Shown piece after piece: positions 1 through 9,330 of a DNA stretch of 16,754 nucleotides. Made by a program: the position numbers and the translations under genes. This DNA comes from an uncultured Rhodopirellula sp. (GTDB taxonomy: Bacteria; Planctomycetota; Planctomycetia; Pirellulales; Pirellulaceae). The notes under the pieces are model-generated. The model did not search any database. It was not told the origin of the DNA and worked only from the letters and a program-made list of their open reading frames with translations. The DNA lies in assembly GCA_913061385.1 (NCBI GenBank), contig CAJXTM010000011.1, forward strand, positions 1 to 16,754. The letters run 5' to 3'. How positions within the stretch are numbered: position 1 is the first letter of the stretch; the number at the start of each line of letters is the position of its first letter.

Positions 1-26
1 CAGCGTCAGATGTGTATAAGAGACAG
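1..26. other. Nextera/Tn5 sequencing adapter remnant (left end)
   Basis: The first bases end in the 19-bp Tn5 mosaic end AGATGTGTATAAGAGACAG, preceded by CAGCGTC, the tail of the standard Nextera Read-1 adapter. This is library-preparation sequence, not genome. Real sequence starts at about base 27, inside atpC. Confidence 0.97.
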
Positions 27-367
27 TCTTTGATCTGTGTCTCTTCTGGGGTCCCCCCGGGCATTGCCAAAGCTGTATCCAGATCTTCATGCGCCTTGTC
101 GCGATCAATCAGATCAATTGGAGTTGACCGACCTGTAAGCACATTGATGACGTCTCCCTCGACATGGGCGAAGCCACCATCAACGTAGTAACGTTCCGGA
201 CCCGCAGCGGTCTGAAGCCGAAGTGTTCCACAGCCTAAGCGGCCAATCAGCGGTGCTCGCCCGCTCATTACACCCAATTCCCCATCGAACATGGGTAGCG
301 ACACATACTCGGCTTCTCGGTCGAGTTCAGTGCGTTCGGGCGTTACAACTACACAGCGAAGTGTCAT
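27..367 (-). CDS. atpC: F1Fo ATP synthase epsilon subunit, 3' end cut by contig end
   Basis: Epsilon subunit of the F1 sector, which sits on the central stalk with gamma and can inhibit ATP hydrolysis. Translating the minus strand from the ATG at 367 gives 113 genuine residues starting MTLRCVVVTPERTELDREAE. The family's N-terminal beta-sandwich signatures follow: a FDGELGVMSGRAPLIGRL segment (about residues 28-45) and YYVDGGFAHVEGDVINVLT (about 61-79). The first C-terminal helix begins (DLIDRDKAHEDLDTAL) and the frame then runs into adapter at base 26, so some tens of residues of the usual 130-140 are probably missing. The start lies 5 bases after the atpD stop, which suggests coupled translation. 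There is no stop codon because the contig ends, not because the gene is broken. Confidence 0.93.
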
Positions 368-372
368 GATTA

Positions 373-1845
<1,473 letters not shown>

Positions 1846-1902
1846 CTAATTGGATGTGTTAATTTGAGTGGAAAACAATCGAACGGCAAGCATGGTTGGT
1901 GA

Positions 1903-2784
1903 TTAACCTTCCAGTGCTTCGACACCGCCAATGATTTCCATGATTTCACCCGTGATTTGACTCTGACGGGCGCGATTGTAAGTCATGGACAGTTGCTTGA
2001 TCATGTCCCCTGCACTTTCCGTTGCACCCTTCATCGCGATCATGCGAGCGACTTGCTCGCTTACTGCGGAATCCAGGAAGCACTTGAAAAGCTTCGCCTT
2101 GAAGCTGGTCGGCACGACCTCTTCAAGAATGCTTTCGGCGGACGGTTGGAATTCGTACTGTGTGTTTGTGTCTTCGGACGCCCCTCCGGCACCCTCATCA
2201 AGGGAACCGAAAGGTAGCAGAGTTTCTATCGTGACTTGCTGCCGGCTTGTGCTGATGAACTTCGTGTAGATCACATCAAGACGATCCATCTGGCCAGTCA
2301 CGTACAGCTCGAGATACTTAGACGCGATTTTTTCTACTTCGTCGTATCCGGGTTGATCTTCGAATTGCTGAAATGTGTCGTTTGTGTCAACGCCACGAAA
2401 CTTAAGTCCATTGATTCCTCGTTTGCCACTCACATCAACAAGTAAGTTGCTGACCGCCGACTTCATTTCACTGATGTGTGGCATCGTTGACCGCAGCACG
2501 CTCGCGTTGTAACCACCGCACAATCCGCGATTGCTGCTCAATGTGAGCAGACGACCATTCTGTGGATTTTCCCGTTGTTCCAGCAGCGGGTGTCTGACTT
2601 CAGTCCCTGAATCAGCCAAGCTATTCACGATTTGCGATAACCGGTCCGTATATGCCGTTACAGCAGCGGCGCGATCCATTGCCTTTTTATAGCGCGCTGT
2701 TGCAATCAATTCCATCGTCCGCGTGATCTTGCGGATGTTGCGAATCGATTTTCGTCGTTTGTCGAGGGCGCGGGCGTTGGCCAT
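1903..2784 (-). CDS. atpG: F1Fo ATP synthase gamma subunit
   Basis: Central rotor shaft of F1, which turns inside the alpha3beta3 hexamer and joins it to the c ring. The 293-residue length matches the family. The N-terminal helix MANARALDKRRKSIRNIRKI runs into TRTMELIATARYKKA (21-35). The conserved SSNRGLCGGYN turn lies at 83-93. The C-terminal helix carries the family signature YNRARQSQITGEIMEIIGG (269-287). An acidic and Ser/Thr-rich loop at about 195-212 (DEGAGGASEDTN) is a variable region. The gene sits between atpA (53 bases upstream) and atpD (81 bases downstream). No convincing Shine-Dalgarno precedes the ATG, as for alpha and beta. The identification is firm from both termini. Confidence 0.98.
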   Translation of the reverse strand: MANARALDKRRKSIRNIRKITRTMELIATARYKKAMDRAAAVTAYTDRLSQIVNSLADSGTEVRHPLLEQRENPQNGRLLTLSSNRGLCGGYNASVLRSTMPHISEMKSAVSNLLVDVSGKRGINGLKFRGVDTNDTFQQFEDQPGYDEVEKIASKYLELYVTGQMDRLDVIYTKFISTSRQQVTIETLLPFGSLDEGAGGASEDTNTQYEFQPSAESILEEVVPTSFKAKLFKCFLDSAVSEQVARMIAMKGATESAGDMIKQLSMTYNRARQSQITGEIMEIIGGVEALEG

Positions 2785-2837
2785 GAGTCAGTTGACGCGT
2801 TTCAGTTGATAAAGGAAAAGATGAAGTTCAATCGGGA

Positions 2838-4361
2838 CTACAGTTCACTCTCGACGGGCTTGTAGCCCTTCTTGAATTCAGCGATGCAGGCTTCGATCTT
2901 CTCAACGACATCGTCGCTCAGGTCTTGCTTTTCGTTTAGCAAGGTAATGAGGTCGCTGTGCTTGTCGTGTGCAAATTGTTGAAAGTCGGATTCCCATTGT
3001 TGGACTGCTCTGACGGGCACATCATCAATGAAACCTCTGGTTCCGGCGTAGAGGCTTAACACCTGATCGGTGACGCTCATCGGCTGGTACTGAGGTTGCT
3101 TTAGAAGTTCCACCATGCGGTATCCGCGATCCAGTTGTGCCTGCGTCGCAGCATCGAGATCCGTTCCAAGTTGTGCAAAAGCCTCCAACGCACGGAAAGC
3201 CGCCAAGTCGAGTCGCAAACCACCGGCAACTTTTTTCATTGCCTTGACTTGAGCCGCACCCCCCACACGCGATACAGAAATGCCGGCGTTCATCGCAGGG
3301 CGAATACCCGCGAAGAAAAGGTCCGGTTGGAGGTAGATTTGACCATCGGTAATCGAAATCACGTTCGTGGGGATGTAGGCAGATACCTCACCTTCCAACG
3401 TTTCAATGATCGGTAAGCTGGTGATAGAGCCACTTCCGAGAGCTTCTGATAGCTTCGCGGAACGCTCAAGCAGGCGGCTGTGGCAGTAGAACACATCTCC
3501 TGGGTAAGCTTCGCGACCCGGTGGACGTCGCATCAGCAAGCTCATTTGACGGTAGGCTGTTGCTTGCTTTGACAAGTCATCATAGACGACGAGGGCGTGA
3601 CCTCCGTTGAACATGAAGTGCTCGGCCATGGCTGTTCCAGCGTAGGGAGCGACATACTGCAAGGTTGCTGGTGCTGAGGCACCGGCAACAATCACAGTGG
3701 TGTATTCCATTGCCCCGTAGCGTTCCAAGGAATTAACCACGCCAGCAACAGAGGAGTCTTTCTGGCCGATGGCTATGTAGAAACACTTTACGTTTTTGCC
3801 CTTCTGGTTGAGGATCGCATCGATTGCAATCGCTGTCTTTCCAGTTTTGCGATCACCGATCACGAGTTCCCGCTGGCCCCGGCCAATCGGTGTCATCGCG
3901 TCAATCGCTTTAATACCGGTTTGCATTGGCTCCGTTACAGGCTGTCGCTCAGCAACACCGGTTGCGATCATTTCAACGGGGCGGGTGACATCGGTTTGCA
4001 CTGGGCCTTTGCCGTCAAGCGGGTTGCCCAGCGGATCGAGCACGCGGCCGACGACTGCATCACCGGCGGGTACCGACAGTAGTGTGCCGAGGGCTTTGAC
4101 TTCGTCGCCTTCCTGAATGGTCAGGTAGTTACCGAGGATGATCACCCCGACGGAGTTCTCCTCGAGGTTGAATGCAAGTCCAATCGCACCGTTGGGGAAT
4201 TCAACCATTTCACCGGCCATCACCCCTGAAAGTCCGTAGACGCGGGCGATGCCGTCACCAACCTCAAGAACGGTACCGACTTCTCGAACATCGATTTTGC
4301 TATCGAATTGCTCAATCTCTTCTTGCAAGACTGAGGCGATTTCGTCACTGCTAAATTTCAT
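2838..4361 (-). CDS. atpA: F1Fo ATP synthase alpha subunit
   Basis: Non-catalytic nucleotide-binding subunit of F1, with three copies alternating with beta. The 507 residues are full length. The N-terminal helix ([19 protein letters not shown]) is the part that contacts delta. The beta-barrel follows (about 25-95), then Walker A GDRKTGKT (169-176), Walker B VVYDDL (258-263), the [15 protein letters not shown] stretch (278-292) and SRVGGAAQ (364-371), whose Arg365 is the arginine finger completing the beta catalytic site. The C-terminal domain (DDATxxQL-like at about 402-410, [12 protein letters not shown] at 419-430) is normal. Lys in GDRKTGKT where E. coli has Gln is a common bacterial variant. 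Neighbours are atpH (78 bases upstream) and atpG (53 bases downstream). There is no clear ribosome-binding site before the ATG. Confidence 0.98.
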   Translation of the reverse strand: MKFSSDEIASVLQEEIEQFDSKIDVREVGTVLEVGDGIARVYGLSGVMAGEMVEFPNGAIGLAFNLEENSVGVIILGNYLTIQEGDEVKALGTLLSVPAGDAVVGRVLDPLGNPLDGKGPVQTDVTRPVEMIATGVAERQPVTEPMQTGIKAIDAMTPIGRGQRELVIGDRKTGKTAIAIDAILNQKGKNVKCFYIAIGQKDSSVAGVVNSLERYGAMEYTTVIVAGASAPATLQYVAPYAGTAMAEHFMFNGGHALVVYDDLSKQATAYRQMSLLMRRPPGREAYPGDVFYCHSRLLERSAKLSEALGSGSITSLPIIETLEGEVSAYIPTNVISITDGQIYLQPDLFFAGIRPAMNAGISVSRVGGAAQVKAMKKVAGGLRLDLAAFRALEAFAQLGTDLDAATQAQLDRGYRMVELLKQPQYQPMSVTDQVLSLYAGTRGFIDDVPVRAVQQWESDFQQFAHDKHSDLITLLNEKQDLSDDVVEKIEACIAEFKKGYKPVESEL

Positions 4362-4439
4362 GGGTCTGAATCAAATGTGTTGGCCCGGCAGTTCTGTCGA
4401 GCGTTGATAGTTGGTGCCGGCTGGCCGGCAAGTCAAAAC

Positions 4440-5063
4440 CTATTCCGATGTGAGTTCACCAAAACGCTGCAGCAATTGGCTCGAGAACCCGCTGCGTGTA
4501 CGACGTGCAAGTGTGTCCAGACGATTGGAAACACTGCTGTCGAATACCCGGTCTCCCACGCGGATTACCATGCCGCCGATCAAATCTGGATCGACTGACT
4601 CTGACAACCGCACCTGCTTCTGCATGATGGAACCAAGTTGCTCTTCGATTGTACTTCGAAGAGCGTCGTCCAGAGGTACCGCAGTCTGAACTGTGGCAAC
4701 CAATCGACCAAGCATTTCGTCGTGGATCGCATCAGCCGCAACGCGTACTGCGTCAACGTGAGCCAGACGTCCTCGGCCTGCCATGACCTTGAGGAATTTT
4801 ACCAGTACAGGATCGAAGTCTTCGCCAAAGAGTCTATCGATCACCTTGATCTTTTCACTGTCATCAATTTGTGGCGAGGCGAACGCAGCGCGTAACTGTG
4901 GGCTCGTCCCCAAGCACTCATCAACAACTACGCCGAGTTGCTCGATGATCTTGTCAGCGATGCCAGCACTCTTCGCCGCACCGATCAACGCACGGGCATA
5001 GGTCTTGCCCAATTGTTCGGCACCGGTGTCGAGCACCGTGTCGTGTTCAGCAGCTTCGTTCAT
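4440..5063 (-). CDS. atpH: F1Fo ATP synthase delta subunit
   Basis: Delta subunit (OSCP type), which ties the top of alpha3beta3 to the peripheral stalk b dimer. At 207 residues it is somewhat longer than the usual 175-180, mostly through an acidic N-terminal extension (MNEAAEHDTVLDTGAEQ). The helical domain starts at about residue 18 (LGKTYARALIGAAKSAG). The C-terminal signature DPDLIGGMVIRVGDRVFDSS (158-177) is diagnostic for the family. The segment GRLAHVDAVRVAADAIHDEM (about 98-117) fits the linker region. The start is an ATG without an evident Shine-Dalgarno. The gene follows atpF by 63 bases and precedes atpA by 78 bases, the usual b-delta-alpha order. Confidence 0.95.
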   Translation of the reverse strand: MNEAAEHDTVLDTGAEQLGKTYARALIGAAKSAGIADKIIEQLGVVVDECLGTSPQLRAAFASPQIDDSEKIKVIDRLFGEDFDPVLVKFLKVMAGRGRLAHVDAVRVAADAIHDEMLGRLVATVQTAVPLDDALRSTIEEQLGSIMQKQVRLSESVDPDLIGGMVIRVGDRVFDSSVSNRLDTLARRTRSGFSSQLLQRFGELTSE

Positions 5064-5126
5064 GGATTACGCTCGGGATGAGCCCGCGGTCTGTTGAGTA
5101 AGTGTTCGTGAAAACATCCGAGTTTG

Positions 5127-5801
5127 TCAGTTGTTGCTGGGGAGTCGATCCAGCGATTGTCGGATCAACTCGGCATGATCTTCAGCCTTCAGTTCCCTGC
5201 CAATGACTTGCTGGGCAACTCCAATCGCGAGATCGGAAGTCTGTCCGGCAAGTTCAGCAAGAGCAACCTTCTTGGCTGTTTCAATCTCTGCGATGGCTCG
5301 CTCACGCTGTCGTTCTGCTTCTTGCTTGGCCTCGTCAACAATTCGCTGCCCGCTGGCAGTTGCATCGTTGCGAGCTTCCGCCAGAATTGACTGGACCTCA
5401 GTCGCTGCACCGTCAAGCTTGCCCTGATAATCAGACAGCAAGTTCTGAGCATCCGTGTTCGCCTTCTCTGCGTTCTTCAATTCGTCAAAGATCTTATCTT
5501 CGCGAGCCTGAAGCCCGCCAAGGATGACCGGCCAGACGAACTTCGAGAGAATTCCGAGAACTCCCAAGAAAATTATGAGATTGCAAACAGCAGAACCAAT
5601 ATCGAAGGAGAGCAGAACTGGGGTTTCTGCACTGTCCTCTGCATGGTCGCCACTGGTTTCGCTGGCGACAGCATCTGCACCATTCACCACAGGGGCAACG
5701 CCAACGCTCATCAAAACAGTGGCGAAGCAAAGCAAGAAGCAGCGTGCTGCTGTCCTAAAACCTGTGTGCTGGCGTGACATCCAACTCATCGTGATCATCA
5801 T
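5127..5801 (-). CDS. atpF: F1Fo ATP synthase b subunit with N-terminal signal-like extension
   Basis: Peripheral stalk subunit of Fo: one membrane helix plus a long coiled coil that binds delta. At 224 residues it exceeds the usual 156-170. The extra part is N-terminal: a basic stretch (SRQHTGFRTAAR, 9-20), a hydrophobic core (CFLLCFATVLMSVGVAPVV, 21-39) and a plausible signal-peptidase site near NGADA (40-44), followed by an acidic linker (45-62). The true membrane helix is about 70-94 (SAVCNLIIFLGVLGILSKFVWPVIL). It is followed by the FDELKNAEKANTDAQNLL motif and an Ala/Glu/Arg-rich coiled coil to about 185. The ATG at 5801 is supported by AGGA (minus strand, 5807-5810) five bases upstream. 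A later ATG would shorten the basic region, so the N-terminus is slightly uncertain. Confidence 0.95.
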   Translation of the reverse strand: MMITMSWMSRQHTGFRTAARCFLLCFATVLMSVGVAPVVNGADAVASETSGDHAEDSAETPVLLSFDIGSAVCNLIIFLGVLGILSKFVWPVILGGLQAREDKIFDELKNAEKANTDAQNLLSDYQGKLDGAATEVQSILAEARNDATASGQRIVDEAKQEAERQRERAIAEIETAKKVALAELAGQTSDLAIGVAQQVIGRELKAEDHAELIRQSLDRLPSNN

Positions 5802-5879
5802 CTTTATCCTAATCAGCAGTCAGTCAAAACTGTTCCATCGGAGCACCTAAACCGGTGAGGCCAATGTTCCGACATGTGA

Positions 5880-5898
5880 GCACCACTGCGAGTGGAGC
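5880..5898 (-). repeat. intercistronic hairpin between atpE and atpF
   Basis: In the 137-base gap between the atpE stop and atpF start, the sequence CCACT-GCG-AGTGG forms a 5-bp stem with a triloop. It is extended outward by an A:A mismatch and a further GC/GC pair, and there is no T-run. It could stabilise the 3' end of an atpE transcript or reduce read-through into atpF. The function is inferred only from its position. Confidence 0.4.
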
Positions 5899-5938
5899 AC
5901 TGTCGGCATTGACTAACACAGCCTGCCGTACGCAATGG

Positions 5939-6193
<255 letters not shown>

Positions 6194-6260
6194 TCATCTC
6201 TCGTGAAATGCTCAACAACCACGAACGAGTTGGGTTTGCCGAGCAACAATTGAGTTTGGG

Positions 6261-6274
6261 TTTTAAAAAAAGGG
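6261..6274 (-). promoter_or_regulatory. U-rich tract in the atpB-atpE gap, possible translational enhancer
   Basis: The minus-strand transcript carries CCCTTTTTTTAAAA about 85 bases before the atpE start, within the 132-base atpB-atpE gap. E. coli atpE is known to be boosted by an unstructured U-rich leader. A similar role here is inferred from position and composition only. Confidence 0.3.
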
Positions 6275-6307
6275 ATTCGAGTTCCATGAGTCGTTCTAGC
6301 GACCTAA

Positions 6308-7348
6308 CTAGCCAGCAGGATCGGGCATGGGGGTAATTCTTTTTGGATCTACGATTTTATCGAGGTCCATCTGGTCTTCATCTTTGAAAGGATGTTCTTC
6401 CAGGTGGTTGTCGTCATGGTGACTTGCAACCAACGAGATGAACAGCACGGTCAAGAACGTGAAGATAAAGGCTTGTAGGAAACAGATGAACAATTCAAGG
6501 AGAGTCAGTACGATACCGGCAATGATGACGGCAAACTGGACTCCGAACGCCAAGCCGTGACTCACTTCCACTGCAACAAAAATCAGGCCCATGAAGGCAG
6601 CGATCACCAAGTGACCAGCCATCATTGTGCCGAACAGTCGCATTGCCAACACGACGCACTTGATGATCAGACCCAACCACTCCAGGAAGTAAAGTGGAAT
6701 GCCGATCAGCAACATCTTTTTATCCTTCCAACCCAAAGGGTTGAAGTGAGCAAAGAAGGCCTTTGCTCCAGTTTCCTTGATGCCGATGTAGATGATAGCG
6801 ATGAATGTACCGGTTGCCAGTACAACGTTCAGCGAAAGATTGCCAGTCGCTGTTCCCCCAATGTGGGTCAGGTGGGGGTCGTTGACGCCGAATAACAGAG
6901 CACTCAAGTACAAACCTGGTCCGAAGGGAACCAAGCCCAGAACGTTAGCGAAAAGAACGAAAAAGAAGATCGTCCAGATGTAGTAAATGTATTTGTCTGT
7001 GAGTTCATGAAGATTCGGGCGAACCACCTCGTCTCTCATGAACGAGCACATGGTTTCAAAAATTTGAGCGAAGCGTCCACGGGTGCGATACGCTTCGAGT
7101 CCCTCGCCCTTCACTTGAACACGACCAGCGACAAATTTGAAAACCAAGATCACAGCGATCCCAGAAACAAACGTCATTAACAGGTGGTTCGTGATAGCGA
7201 ACTCGTACACCCCGTCAAGGATGTTCAGGGCGGGTATGTGCGTATCAGGAACCGGCACTTTAAACAGCGGCCCGGTCACGGGATGCGGAATCACGTGGGA
7301 GGTGGGGTCAGCAGCGGATGCGAGTAGCAGGTTCATTCCAGCAATCAT
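6308..7348 (-). CDS. atpB: F1Fo ATP synthase a subunit
   Basis: Stator membrane subunit that forms the two half-channels beside the c ring. At 346 residues it is longer than E. coli (271). Hydrophobic segments lie at about 55-73, 121-143, 171-192, 212-262 and 268-307. The essential stator arginine is Arg237 in LAMRLFGTMMAGH (235-246). The last helix has the family pattern LLELFICFLQAFIFTFLT (283-300). Extra length comes from an N-terminal segment before the first helix and a hydrophilic His/Asp/Glu-rich C-terminal tail (309-346, starting SHHDDNHLEEHP). The start lies only 2 bases after the stop of the preceding membrane protein. An alternative in-frame ATG four codons later (Met5) cannot be excluded. 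Confidence 0.96.
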   Translation of the reverse strand: MIAGMNLLLASAADPTSHVIPHPVTGPLFKVPVPDTHIPALNILDGVYEFAITNHLLMTFVSGIAVILVFKFVAGRVQVKGEGLEAYRTRGRFAQIFETMCSFMRDEVVRPNLHELTDKYIYYIWTIFFFVLFANVLGLVPFGPGLYLSALLFGVNDPHLTHIGGTATGNLSLNVVLATGTFIAIIYIGIKETGAKAFFAHFNPLGWKDKKMLLIGIPLYFLEWLGLIIKCVVLAMRLFGTMMAGHLVIAAFMGLIFVAVEVSHGLAFGVQFAVIIAGIVLTLLELFICFLQAFIFTFLTVLFISLVASHHDDNHLEEHPFKDEDQMDLDKIVDPKRITPMPDPAG

Positions 7349-7350
7349 TT

Positions 7351-7875
7351 TCAGAAATCGGTCCCATCAACTAATGCGTCTGTTGCTGCGAGGGGCACTT
7401 CCGACGTGACAGCATTCAGGGCAGCGGCCTTCTGGGCCAGCCAGTAAACCTCAAACGCTGTCAACGCGATGTACCATCCACAAACAAAAAGAACGATTGT
7501 TTCGACTGGCAGGCCCATTTGATAACGACACAGCACGAGAAGTGCAACGGTGCCTACGGCACGAATAATCATGGTCGCGAGGACACCAACCAAGAACAGA
7601 CCGCTTCTCTCGATTCGCTCTCGTCTAGAAAGCTTCGATTCGACCGGAAACGGAGGTGTCGCAAGAGCCATTCCGGGGATCAAAGCACAAATGGAAATCA
7701 GGCCGCTCATCGCTGCAATGAACGTCGTCGGCCAGATCATTTCAGTTGCCGTACAATAGACAGCGATCGAAGAAGAAAACGCTAAAATGAACCAAATCGA
7801 CAGCATCTTAAACATGACCCTGCCGAAAAGGCCACGGATTGAGACCGCGTCGACGATTTGAGTTTCTTTTTTCAT
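7351..7875 (-). CDS. four-helix membrane protein in the atpI position of the ATP synthase operon
   Basis: This is an integral membrane protein of 174 residues from the ATG at 7875, or 182 residues from an in-frame TTG at 7899. I prefer the ATG, which gives the basic N-terminus MKKETQIVDA, although neither start has a clear Shine-Dalgarno. Using the longer numbering, four hydrophobic segments are visible at about 31-50, 54-80, 99-123 and 133-154. They are separated by a basic Arg/Glu loop (SKLSRRERIERSG, 88-100). The number of helices, small size and place between an AtpZ-type protein and atpB match AtpI (PF03899), a proposed assembly helper for the c ring. I do not recognise AtpI sequence motifs, so the assignment rests on topology and context. 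The 2-base gap to atpB suggests coupled translation. Confidence 0.8.
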   Translation of the reverse strand: MKKETQIVDAVSIRGLFGRVMFKMLSIWFILAFSSSIAVYCTATEMIWPTTFIAAMSGLISICALIPGMALATPPFPVESKLSRRERIERSGLFLVGVLATMIIRAVGTVALLVLCRYQMGLPVETIVLFVCGWYIALTAFEVYWLAQKAAALNAVTSEVPLAATDALVDGTDF

Positions 7876-7911
7876 GTTTAGGGAATGCCTAGGGCTCAAA
7901 AGTGCCAGGGG

Positions 7912-8247
7912 TCATCCATTGCTTTCTTCGATCTGCCGCAACGCCTTTAAAATGAATCGGAACATGCCTAAGCCGAAGCCAATTAAGCCTCCAATTGCAA
8001 AGCCAATGCTGCGTTCTCCACCACAATAGCGGTCTACCAAGTGGCCCACTCCTGCCATCAGGACAGTTGTTCCTGCAAGTTCGAAGCCCATTCCAGTAAC
8101 TGCTGCAAGCGAGCGAGGTTGGCTACCCCTGTCGTGGGGTTGGTTCTCTGTTGTGGTCTCGTCCGCAAGTTGCGATTTCGATGCCGTATTTGCTCCATTC
8201 GAATCCCCACCGGAGTCGAGCGGCGAGATTGGATCGGATGCGGGCAC
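7912..8247 (-). CDS. atpZ: AtpZ/AtpI-family (PF09527-type) small membrane protein, first gene of the atp operon
   Basis: A protein of 111 residues with a long polar, probably disordered N-terminus (1-45, rich in Ser, Asp, Asn, Gln). Two membrane helices follow at about 52-71 (GMGFELAGTTVLMAGVGHLV) and 80-101 (SIGFAIGGLIGFGLGMFRFIL). The short DRYCGG turn between them and the Gly-rich second helix are typical of the family annotated as ATPase gene 1 (AtpZ/AtpQ), reported near atpI and atpB and linked to Mg2+/Ca2+ or assembly functions. The start is GTG at 8247. The frame upstream is open to a stop near 8330 but contains no ATG, so GTG is the best choice. It leads the operon. A TAGAAT element on the minus strand at 8300-8305 is a weak -10 candidate with no matching -35. 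Confidence 0.8.
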   Translation of the reverse strand: MPASDPISPLDSGGDSNGANTASKSQLADETTTENQPHDRGSQPRSLAAVTGMGFELAGTTVLMAGVGHLVDRYCGGERSIGFAIGGLIGFGLGMFRFILKALRQIEESNG

Positions 8248-8738
8248 GGCAGTGTTTTCGATTGCGTAGGTTCTGCACGGACTGGATAATGTGATCGGTA
8301 TTCTACGAGAATCCAGTGCCAGCGACGTATGGTCGCACCCATGGCGGCGGTTTTGGTATCAGTATCTGTGTTTTTCAGGTGCTGGGGACCAGGAGCGGTT
8401 CTAGCTCGCCAGCGGTTTTTCGTGGCTCGTATCTGCTGCCCTAATGAGCTCGTGGCTCTTGCTTGACCAGTGGCGGCGCTAAAAGATAGTGCGTGACGCA
8501 TTTGAACACGATTGTTCCGGCCGAAATTGGCGTTCTGTATGACGTGACTGATGACTGTGCGGGTGTGTTTTCGCCCTTTCGGGGTGGTATCGAATCGATT
8601 TAGCGGCTGACAGTAGGCCGGGTTTGGTTTGCACCGCTGAAATGGCTTGGTATTGCCCTCGCTTCACTTTGTCTTTGTCCAGTGATTCGCGACGCCTGGC
8701 GACGGCACAGGCATTTTTACCGGTTTTTTATCATTCTA

Positions 8739-8757
8739 AGCCTCTCGGGGCTCTTTT
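8739..8757 (+). terminator. small terminator-like hairpin with no gene upstream
   Basis: AGCCT-CTCG-GGGCT forms a 5-bp stem (one T:G wobble) with a four-base loop, followed by CTTTTT. It resembles a weak intrinsic terminator on the plus strand, yet no plus-strand gene ends before it in the window. It could end a small RNA or be chance. Confidence 0.3.
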
Positions 8758-8786
8758 TCGTTCATCGCGAGTAAGAGTCGGCCCTG

Positions 8787-8801
8787 CACTGCCAGGCAGT
8801 G
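8787..8801. repeat. perfect 15-bp palindrome, candidate operator
   Basis: CACTGCC-A-GGCAGTG is an exact inverted repeat of 7 bp arms around one base, in the divergent intergenic region. Such dyads commonly bind dimeric regulators. It could also fold as an RNA hairpin. There is no second copy nearby to support regulon membership. Confidence 0.35.
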
Positions 8802-9320
8802 GTTTGGCGGTCGGTGGTTGAATTCTCGGGCTGCCTCATGGTGGCTCATAGGTCTAGCAGTTTGGCTGAGCCTCGAGCTTTCTATTTCGATTCAGATATT
8901 GGTGGTCAGTTCATTAAGTGTGGGTGTCCCCTAACCCGCAAACTTTCACTTTTCTAACGATTTGGCAGACTGTAGCAGTTAATTTTCCATGGTTTGTGTC
9001 AAAAGGATGTGCTGAGTCTCTAGCTATTTTGGGATCGCTTGGCATAATGATTTTGGTGACGATTGTGCCGTTAATGCTGGATCGATGGTCCTGATTTTGT
9101 AATTACCCCCGCCGCGTGCGGGTCAACTACAGACCATCACCCACGTTTTCGGACCCCCGCCTGGTCACGGCCTACCAAACGCTGAGCCATGCGGTGTCAT
9201 TAAAACAGCTGGGATGCTGAACACACGCGAACACGGTAAGCACTCAGGAGGAACAGCTGCCGAACGCGATAGCAATAGTCAACGCCGCAATGCAGTAAGC
9301 AGAAGTGGTGTCACGATCTT

Positions 9321-9324
9321 GGAG
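9321..9324 (+). promoter_or_regulatory. Shine-Dalgarno supporting the GTG start at 9331
   Basis: GGAG lies six bases ahead of GTG 9331 and would be too close to serve the ATG at 9325. Together with the Rho_N domain beginning right after the GTG, this decides the start. Confidence 0.5.
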
Positions 9325-9330
9325 ATGCAG

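Larger units (their letters stand above)
8248..9330. other. long gene-poor divergent intergenic region
   Basis: About 1.1 kb lies between the atp operon (minus) and the Rho_N/DUF4912 gene (plus). Several short open frames cross it, but none shows recognisable motifs, a ribosome-binding site or natural composition. Seen here are a possible atp -10 element (TAGAAT, minus strand, 8300-8305), a small plus-strand terminator-like hairpin (8739-8757), a perfect 15-bp palindrome (8787-8801), and a short GC hairpin CCCGC/GCGGG (9108-9122). A TTGGCA element at 8962-8967 has only a poor -10 partner. The promoters of both flanking genes must lie here, but I cannot place them with confidence. No tRNA, rRNA, repeat array or mobile element was found. 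Confidence 0.7.

Noticed and set aside
2838..4361. GDRKTGKT in alpha instead of GDRQTGKT as an unusual P-loop
   Set aside because: Lys at this position is common in several bacterial phyla, so it is not noteworthy.
7889..7915. Eight-codon frame (MTPGTFEP) starting in an ATGA overlap with the atpZ stop
   Set aside because: Far too short to separate from chance; it would only matter as a leader peptide, and nothing else supports that.
8058..8501. 147-codon minus-strand frame upstream of and overlapping atpZ
   Set aside because: It overlaps atpZ out of frame, has Arg/Thr/Gln/His-rich random-looking composition and no ribosome-binding site or known motif.
9246..9251. Perfect AGGAGG ahead of the DUF4912 gene
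   Set aside because: No ATG, GTG or TTG lies at suitable spacing; it is probably chance, and the GGAG at 9321 fits the domain start better.
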